This document shows, piece by piece, positions 43,768 to 48,244 of a stretch of 48,244 nt of DNA (positions are counted from its first letter, which is position 1; each line of letters opens with the position of its first letter). The notes under the pieces are model-generated. The model was given only the letters and a program-made list of their open reading frames with translations. It was not told where the DNA came from and ran no database searches. Location: positions 1 through 48,244 of the forward strand of contig BLMC01000016.1 in NCBI GenBank assembly GCA_011959805.1. Direction: 5' to 3'. The position numbers and the translations under genes are program-made. The stretch comes from Lachnospiraceae bacterium. Lineage in GTDB: Bacteria > Bacillota > Clostridia > Lachnospirales > Lachnospiraceae.

Positions 43768-43968
43768 AAATTCAGGAAATGCATCAAAAGTAAGATTAAC
43801 AGTTAGAAGGAATAGCTTCCTTGTGTCAGTGATTTCATTTTGTTTCTATAATATATATTTCAGTGGCATTCATTGGCTTAAATAACCAAGTTGATAAACA
43901 GGACTGATGGTGGTATAAAGAAAATATATGGCGAGCATTTGGTATTTTTAAAAGGTAGGTCGAAAAGT
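43752..43968. other. non-coding left end of the cassette
   Basis: 217 bases with no supported gene. AAGGAA-TAGC-TTCCTT forms a small hairpin near 43817. TATAAT at 43847-43852 may be the -10 of the methyltransferase promoter, but no good -35 stands 16-18 bases before it. Confidence 0.4.
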
Positions 43969-44763
43969 ATGAAAGTTGATGTTAAAAAAGTAAAAAAACA
44001 CTGGAATAGTGTATCGGATTCCGATTGGTATATGTCATTGAGAACAGATGAAAGAATCTTGAAAATACAAGAAAATCCCGCTTTAGCATTTCATCCTGCG
44101 GTATTTGAACTTATTAAAAAATATATGGGCGAGGTAAGCGGAAAGTATATCCTATTGCCATCTAGCAGGGATAATCATGCAGCTTTTGCTTTTGCGATTA
44201 TGGGTGCTAAAGTAACTTCGGCGGATATCAGTGAAAGACAGTTGGAAAATGCAAAAACAATTTCAGACAGGATAGGTCTGGATATAGAGTTTGTATGTGA
44301 TAATACAATGGAGTTGGAGCATATAAAAGATAATGTCTTTGATTTGGTGTACACTTCAAACGGAACACTCTCTTGGATAGATGATGTGACTGGAATGTAT
44401 AAGAACATTCACAGAGTTTTGAAAAATTCGGGATATTCTTTTATGTATGATGTACATCCGTTTAATAGACCTTTCTCTGGAGAGGCTTGGAGTGAACCTA
44501 AAATCATAAAATCTTATCATGATGTAATGCCGGATATTCATTGGCGTGTACAGGATATCATAAACGCAAACATTATGGCAGGTTTATCTATAAATGAACT
44601 TGCAGAATTACCGGCGGTTGATGCGTCATTTTGGTTTAGACATGATGAACTTATAAGAAAAAGTCAGGATGAGTTGGTAAGCATAAATGATTGGACTAAG
44701 AATCCAATGTCAGCGCTCCCGGCATGGATGGTATTGGTGTCAAAGAAAGTAAGTGTGGAATAA
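43969..44763 (+). CDS. class I SAM-dependent methyltransferase
   Basis: 264 residues from ATG 43969; the frame extends upstream to 43891 but the added residues look non-coding. The SAM fold shows KYILLPSSRDNHAAFAFAIMGAKVTSADISERQLENAKTI, with Asp in the ribose-binding strand, then DNTMELEHIKDNVFDLVYTSN and the post-core strand HRVLKNSGYSFMYDVHPF. The glycine-rich motif I is unusual: LLPSSRDNHAAF in place of the common DxGxGxG. The acceptor is unknown. It is the only intact gene of the rlmH cassette, so it is accessory. Confidence 0.85.
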   Translation: MKVDVKKVKKHWNSVSDSDWYMSLRTDERILKIQENPALAFHPAVFELIKKYMGEVSGKYILLPSSRDNHAAFAFAIMGAKVTSADISERQLENAKTISDRIGLDIEFVCDNTMELEHIKDNVFDLVYTSNGTLSWIDDVTGMYKNIHRVLKNSGYSFMYDVHPFNRPFSGEAWSEPKIIKSYHDVMPDIHWRVQDIINANIMAGLSINELAELPAVDASFWFRHDELIRKSQDELVSINDWTKNPMSALPAWMVLVSKKVSVE

Positions 44764-44791
44764 CAATGCCAAGCGACAGGTTCTCCGCTTA

Positions 44792-44820
44792 TTGTAATTT
44801 GCCGGAAGTCTGTGTATAAT
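44792..44820 (+). promoter_or_regulatory. promoter upstream of the Rpn-family pseudogene
   Basis: TTGTAA at 44792-44797, a 17-base spacer and TATAAT at 44815-44820, 78 bases before the start codon at 44898. Confidence 0.6.
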
Positions 44821-44897
44821 AGAAATAGATAATAGGGATTTTGAAAAATACAGAGTTTTCTGGAAGTGATTAGTTGAAAAGAAAGCAGGTGGATAAA

Positions 44898-45578
44898 ATG
44901 GAAAACATGGAAACAAAGCAGACAAAATGGGAAGAATTAAGCATATCCAATGATTTCCTGTTTGGCAAGGTCATGCAGAATCCAGAACTGTGCAAAGAGT
45001 TATTGTAGAGGATTCTCCCGGATTTGAACATTGAACGCATTGAATATCCAGAATTACAGAAAAGTATCCATGTAGATATGGACGCCCATAGCGTCAGACT
45101 GGATGTGTATGTAAAGGACGACAGAGAGACGGTTTACGACACAGAAATGCAGGTCAGTGATACAAAGGAACTGCCAAAGAGAAGCAGATATTATCAGGGA
45201 ATGATTGACCTGCAGCTTGTGGATGCAGGTCAGCATTATAAAAAGCTGAACAAAAGCTATATCATATTTATCTGTCCCTTTGATTTATTAAAACTGTTGA
45301 ATGTGCTTCTGTCCACGGAGACAGGTTCACAGGATAAGTGCCAGATATTAGAGGAAGATTTTCATATCAGAATGACTCAGACATTGGAAAGTGAGGTGTC
45401 GCTTATGTGCAATTTAAGTAAGGGTGTGGAACAAAAAGGAATTGAAAAGGGAAGACAAGAAGGAATAATAGCTATGGTATCAGCATTAAAGGATTTACAA
45501 ATTGCAGACAGCATTATTTTGAAGAAAATTCAGGAAAAGTTTCATTTGGCGGAAGATACAGCTAAAATGTATTTGTAA
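44898..45578 (+). pseudogene. Rpn-family recombination-promoting nuclease / PD-(D/E)XK transposase-like gene with amber stop
   Basis: The frame starts at ATG 44898 behind AGGTGG and reads KWEELSISNDFLFGKVMQNP, a typical family beginning. Codon 37 (45006-45008) is TAG; then RILPDLNIERIEYPELQKS continues in the same frame to TAA 45578. A single base change from a Gln or Glu codon would explain the stop. The nuclease core remains: VRLDVYVKDDRETVYDTEMQV, in which Asp, Glu and Gln match the PD-(D/E)XK pattern, then KRSRYYQGMIDLQLVDAGQHY and KSYIIFICPFD. About 227 codons in all, shorter than the usual ~300 residues. The family is linked to RecA-independent recombination. Reinitiation could still give a C-terminal fragment with most of the core. 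Confidence 0.85.
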
Positions 45579-45579
45579 G

Positions 45580-45617
45580 TATAACAGGCAGAGCATTTCC
45601 GTGTTCTGCCTGTTATA
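45580..45617. terminator. 13-bp inverted repeat after the Rpn-family pseudogene
   Basis: TATAACAGGCAGA and TCTGCCTGTTATA pair perfectly around a 12-base loop. No T-tract follows, so termination would be atypical. The structure may equally belong to the cassette end. Confidence 0.5.
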
Positions 45618-45620
45618 ATA

Positions 45621-45679
45621 CTATGAGATTTTTCGCCCTTATTTATGATATGGAGTGCCATATCATAAGTAAGGGCAAA
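45621..45679. repeat. right terminal inverted repeat and right attachment repeat
   Basis: 45621-45653 is the inverted copy of the rlmH end; 45657-45672 is the direct copy GCCATATCATAAGTAA. Back to back, they form a 19-base-pair dyad around AGTG: GCCCTTATTTATGATATGG against CCATATCATAAGTAAGGGC, with one G-T. Confidence 0.78.
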
Positions 45680-45765
45680 GCTTTGAGGAAGGACAGGGAG
45701 TGTTAAGTGCTATAATATGTATATGGCGCAGAAATAAATAATGCCAAAGCAATAGGAGAAAAAGT

Positions 45766-45849
45766 ATGAAAACTTTAACAGGAAACGGAAAAGACAGCAT
45801 TTTTCCTATCTATTTGAGCCGCCAAAGGCGGCATGGGGGATTAAAATGA
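45766..45849 (+). CDS. 27-residue leader ORF overlapping the acetyltransferase start
   Basis: MKTLTGNGKDSIFPIYLSRQ plus RRHGGLK. AGGAG stands seven bases before ATG 45766, and an extended -10 (TGCTATAAT, near 45710) lies upstream. The TGA shares bases with the next start (ATGA), which suggests translational coupling. A GC-rich hairpin (GCCGCC-AAA-GGCGGC, ~45818-45832) lies inside the ORF, just before the GGGGG ribosome site of the next gene. A translating ribosome would open it. Confidence 0.5.
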   Translation: MKTLTGNGKDSIFPIYLSRQRRHGGLK

Positions 45850-46286
45850 TTATTCAAAAAATGGAAAAAGACGATATAGCTGTATGTGCAGATATTATGT
45901 GTAGTGTATACAATAATGAAATATGGCAGTGCTGTTGGACAAGAAAAATGGCAATAGAATATCTTACTGATTTTTTTGAAATGAAAAAATTTGTGGGATA
46001 TGTTTTAGTGGATGAAAAAGAAATTATTGCTGGCATATTTGCACACGAAAAAGTATGGTGGAATAATAGTGAAATTTTTGTGGACGAAATGTTTGTCAAA
46101 CCAGAGCGGCAACGTATGGGCTGCGGTTCAATGCTGATAAGACAAATTGAGATATATGTAAGGGAAAAAAGATTTGCAGGAATAACTTTGTCTACTAATA
46201 GATACGCACCTGCGCATATCTTTTACCAAAAAAATAGTTTTGAAGATTGTAGTCATGTTTTGTTTATGGCAAAAGAAATAATTTAA
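45846..46286 (+). CDS. GNAT-family N-acetyltransferase
   Basis: 146 residues. The GNAT fold shows MIIQKMEKDDIAVCADIMCS at the start, GYVLVDEKEIIAGIFAHEKVW, the acetyl-CoA site in VDEMFVKPERQRMGCGSMLI (pattern R-x-x-G-x-G/C), and FAGITLSTNRYAPAHIFYQKNSF at the end. It transfers an acetyl group from acetyl-CoA to an unknown amine. It is the first gene outside the right end of the cassette, so it is probably ancestral next to rlmH or part of an older insertion. Confidence 0.88.
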   Translation: MIIQKMEKDDIAVCADIMCSVYNNEIWQCCWTRKMAIEYLTDFFEMKKFVGYVLVDEKEIIAGIFAHEKVWWNNSEIFVDEMFVKPERQRMGCGSMLIRQIEIYVREKRFAGITLSTNRYAPAHIFYQKNSFEDCSHVLFMAKEII

Positions 46287-46662
46287 AATATTGATATTGC
46301 TGTCATAAATGAAGGAGAAAGAACAGAAATTTACAGGATTTAGAAAAAAATGTAATTTCGTAGGATTCAATGATATTTATTATAGGTGCAAATGAATTTG
46401 TCGGTCAGAGTCAGCAGGTCTTGTTTTGGGAAACAAGGGCCAGAATAAACAGTCAGAAAAGCTTAGATTTTAAGGAAAACTATAGATTGGGGAAAGATAC
46501 TAGGCTGTCGAGAATGTTTCAGGTTATGGGGAGATTCCAGCTAAATAGGCTGTCTGAATCCAGCGCACTTAGGGTTATGGTAAAGAATCTTATCACAAGT
46601 AAGAGCGAGATAAAATCTGCTAGGTCGTGAATGGCAACAAGGATTATAAAAGGGGCATAAGG
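46287..46662. other. 376-base gap before the antiporter; possibly structured leader RNA
   Basis: No supported gene. An 86-codon frame at 46370 has no ribosome site and no family likeness. Structure is visible: a hairpin at about 46421-46440 pairs CTTGTTT with AAACAAG around TGGG. Two diverged direct units begin TAGGCTGTC (near 46502 and 46547), each followed by GAAT and AGG(G)TTATGG. A small stem TCTTA/TAAGA lies near 46590. Such a length before a transporter gene could be a cis-acting RNA, but I cannot match it to a known class. Confidence 0.4.
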
Positions 46663-48024
46663 ATGGAACAGGAAATAAAAAGAATAGAATTTCGTTTTGG
46701 AAGGTTTGGGAAACTCATACCACTTATCGTTGCGGTTGCTATGATTTTGTGGGCGGCGTCCAGCCAGTCTAATGTAAATGGATATGTGCTGGCTTTTTTT
46801 GTGGCGTTGGTGACAGGGATTCTTTTTGCAAAGGATGAAAAGGCGTATGGGGAGGCATTGGTTTATGGTCTAAGCAAGCCTATGTTTGGCGTGATTGTGA
46901 TGGCGGTTATACTTGCGGCCATTTCAGGAAAGTTAATCTCATCAAGTGGGGTTGTACAGACAATTGCAGTGTATGTGGTGGCGGCAGGTTTTACTGGAAA
47001 ACTTTTTGTGACTGCTTCCTTTCTTATAACCTGTTTGTTAGCGTTTGCAACAGGAACTTCAGTGGGAACTTATTTTGTTGTAATTCCAATTTTGTTTCCG
47101 GTGGGTGTGATGGCAGGAGTAGCGCCAGAATTTATGATTGGTGCCATTGTGTCAGGAGCAGCATTCGGTGACAATCTGGGTCCTATTTCGGATACCACCA
47201 TTGCTTCTTCTGCGACACAACATGCAGATTTAGGAACTGTGGTAAAGACTAGGATGCGTTACAGCTTGCCAGCAGCAGTGGGGGCTATGGTTTTATTTCT
47301 GCTATTCTCTAAGACTACTGAGGTAGGTGTGGTAAATGAGAAAGTAACAGGTACTGCAAACCCTGCAAGTCTGGTGATGTTAATCGTGCCAGCAGTAATT
47401 ATTATTTTATGCGTGATGAGAATGCATTTGATTACAGCTTTGTCATGGGGAATTTTAGTAGGGGTTTTCGTCGGATTGATTTTTGGCATATACACAATGG
47501 ACGGACTAATTTCCTTTCCCGGTGGGTTTTCTGTATCAGGGGCAATTATAGAAGCGATTATGGGGACAGCAGGTACAATGGCAATGCTGATTGCAGTGTT
47601 TGCTCTGCTTGGAGTAGTGGAACGCAGTGGTCTATTTGAGGATGTGGGAATGTTTTTGGCCCGTTTTGCAAAAAGTGAACGCAGTACAGAGATTGCCATT
47701 GTGTTTTCGGCTGGCATATTGAGTATGGTCACAGGAGTTATCTCCGTAGCAATTGTGGCACTAGGTGATTTAGTGAATGAGATTGGTGAAAAAGCGGGTA
47801 TCAATCGATATCGCCGCGCAAACCTATTGGATTGTACAGGCTGTGTGTTTTGTTTTCTGTCGCCTTGGACAGTACATTGCGTAATCCCAGCACAACAGTC
47901 TGCCCAGTTTGGAAAGGACTTTGCAGTGGCGCCAGCGTCAATCCCTTTTGTAAATTTTTATTCTCTTTGTATGATGGTGATACTGATAGTGGCGGTGACA
48001 ACTGGATATGGAAGAAAACATTAA
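46663..48024 (+). CDS. NhaC-family Na+/H+ antiporter
   Basis: 453 residues from ATG 46663, with AGGGG about eight bases upstream; an upstream ATG at 46630 lacks that site. About twelve hydrophobic helices. Family marks are LLAFATGTSVGTYFVVIPILFPVG, GAIVSGAAFGDNLGPISDTTIASSATQHAD with conserved acidic residues in the transport core, and VSVAIVALGDLVNEIGEKAG. It exchanges Na+ (or an organic anion pair in relatives such as MleN) for H+ across the membrane. The exact ion is not determined. The last gene of the window. Confidence 0.88.
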   Translation: MEQEIKRIEFRFGRFGKLIPLIVAVAMILWAASSQSNVNGYVLAFFVALVTGILFAKDEKAYGEALVYGLSKPMFGVIVMAVILAAISGKLISSSGVVQTIAVYVVAAGFTGKLFVTASFLITCLLAFATGTSVGTYFVVIPILFPVGVMAGVAPEFMIGAIVSGAAFGDNLGPISDTTIASSATQHADLGTVVKTRMRYSLPAAVGAMVLFLLFSKTTEVGVVNEKVTGTANPASLVMLIVPAVIIILCVMRMHLITALSWGILVGVFVGLIFGIYTMDGLISFPGGFSVSGAIIEAIMGTAGTMAMLIAVFALLGVVERSGLFEDVGMFLARFAKSERSTEIAIVFSAGILSMVTGVISVAIVALGDLVNEIGEKAGINRYRRANLLDCTGCVFCFLSPWTVHCVIPAQQSAQFGKDFAVAPASIPFVNFYSLCMMVILIVAVTTGYGRKH

Positions 48025-48110
48025 TGTTTCCCAAAAATAAAGAAGATATATAGGAAGATCGTAGCATTATCAAGAAGGTGAGTGAAACATAATGTTATTT
48101 GGAGCGAATA

Positions 48111-48182
48111 GTGTGAAATTAAAATTTCACACCTCCTGATTTGTACACCCGCAAAAGCGGGCAGATGGGAGTTAGTGTGAAA
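48111..48182 (+). repeat. GTGTGAAA/TTTCACAC palindromic element, copy 3 (best preserved)
   Basis: GTGTGAAATT and AATTTCACAC (48111-48132) form a dyad with two bases between. CTCCTGATTTGTACA, the hairpin CCCGC-AAAA-GCGGG (48148-48161) and GATGGGAGTTAGTGTGAA follow. TTTCACAC at 48125-48132 can pair instead with GTGTGAAA at 48175-48182, with CTCC/GGAG inside. Confidence 0.75.
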
Positions 48183-48237
48183 CTTAATCGTTCTAAGGCA
48201 GCAAAAGACACTGCCTAAGAACGATTAAGTTTCACAC
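48175..48237. repeat. 27-base inverted repeat with 9-base loop
   Basis: Left arm 48175-48201 and right arm 48211-48237 are complementary except at one position; the loop is CAAAAGACA. The outer eight bases (GTGTGAAA/TTTCACAC) are those of the neighbouring palindromic element. No T-tract follows, so it is not a standard terminator. Confidence 0.85.
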
Positions 48238-48244
48238 AGGAAAA

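Larger units (their letters stand above)
43736..45672. mobile_element. SCC-like integrated cassette at the rlmH 3' end, no recombinase seen
   Basis: GCCATATCATAAGTAA, the last 16 bases of rlmH, recurs exactly at 45657-45672; the bases after are AGG and GGG. Inside, the left end 43737-43767 and the right end 45621-45653 (read on the other strand) form an imperfect terminal inverted repeat of about 31-33 bases; most differences are transitions. Direct repeats of the rlmH end plus adjacent inverted repeats are the hallmark of SCC elements moved by Ccr serine recombinases. The cargo is one methyltransferase gene and one broken Rpn-family gene. No ccr gene is present, so it would be non-autonomous or decayed. 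The boundaries are read from sequence; the mobility is inferred. Confidence 0.75.
48025..48244. other. non-coding window end dominated by inverted repeats
   Basis: No gene of normal size. A 15-codon frame from ATG 48092 (MLFGANSVKLKFHTS) runs into the repeat at 48111; it has no convincing ribosome site. The rest is the palindromic element (48111-48182) and the 27-base inverted repeat (48175-48237), overlapping by eight bases. Confidence 0.6.

Noticed and set aside
43891-43968. Upstream extension of the methyltransferase frame
   Set aside because: The added residues do not look like family sequence, there is no ribosome site, and ATG 43969 gives a natural start.
46370-46630. 86-codon reading frame before the antiporter
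   Set aside because: No ribosome site, no recognisable fold, composition unlike the neighbours, and hairpins across it. More likely non-coding.
1-48244. Long minus-strand reading frames throughout
   Set aside because: Each lies opposite a well-supported + strand gene and shows no start signal or family likeness.
1-48244. tRNA, rRNA and CRISPR arrays
   Set aside because: I found no cloverleaf with CCA-end features, no rRNA signature and no regularly spaced repeats.

Overview
The window looks like a chromosomal segment of a low-GC Gram-positive anaerobe of the class Clostridia, most likely a Lachnospiraceae member. The grounds are the gene content and order: mreBCD-PBP2-minCDE-rodA, ylmE-sepF, an NfnAB-type flavoprotein pair, formate-tetrahydrofolate ligase, AT-rich spacers and strong AGGAGG-type ribosome sites. 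Genus is not resolved. Every gene I accept is on the + strand. Base 1 falls inside a gene.

Layout. 1-2371: end of an ABC permease, a secreted Met/Pro-rich protein and a MacB-type ATPase. 2997-7754: a polyol/sugar module (ROK repressor, sorbitol/xylitol-type dehydrogenase, GPH transporter), with two homologous intergenic cassettes in front of the last two genes. 8049-15879: mutS, mutL, an EcsC-family gene, miaA and a PLP lyase-like gene. 16073-25107: radC, then the cell-shape and division-site cluster mreB-mreC-mreD-PBP2-minC-minD-minE-rodA. 25260-33607: methylglyoxal synthase, a D-Ala-D-Ala carboxypeptidase lipoprotein, a small P-loop protein, an HlyD-like envelope protein, ylmE, sepF, aroB, lspA, an RluD-type pseudouridine synthase and a cytidylate-kinase-like protein. 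33901-43751: ftsK, fhs, a zinc-ribbon/TPR membrane protein, the NfnAB pair, a small membrane protein and rlmH. 43752-45672: a short accessory segment with a methyltransferase and a broken Rpn-family nuclease. 45846-48024: a GNAT acetyltransferase and an NhaC-type antiporter, followed by a cluster of inverted repeats.

The genes mostly serve growth and division: wall elongation (Mre, PBP2, RodA), septum placement (MinCDE, SepF), chromosome segregation (FtsK) and mismatch repair (MutS/MutL).

The strongest unusual signal is at rlmH. Its last 16 bases (GCCATATCATAAGTAA, 43736-43751) recur at 45657-45672, and imperfect terminal inverted repeats of about 31-33 bases lie just inside. This is the boundary architecture of a staphylococcal cassette chromosome (SCC), here around a 1.9-kb cassette with no visible recombinase.

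Two dispersed repeat families are also present. One is a structured element placed directly after rho-independent terminators, in six copies, whose hairpins keep pairing while their sequence varies. The other is a palindromic element built from alternating GTGTGAAA and TTTCACAC, in three copies; the last sits next to a 27-base inverted repeat at the window end.
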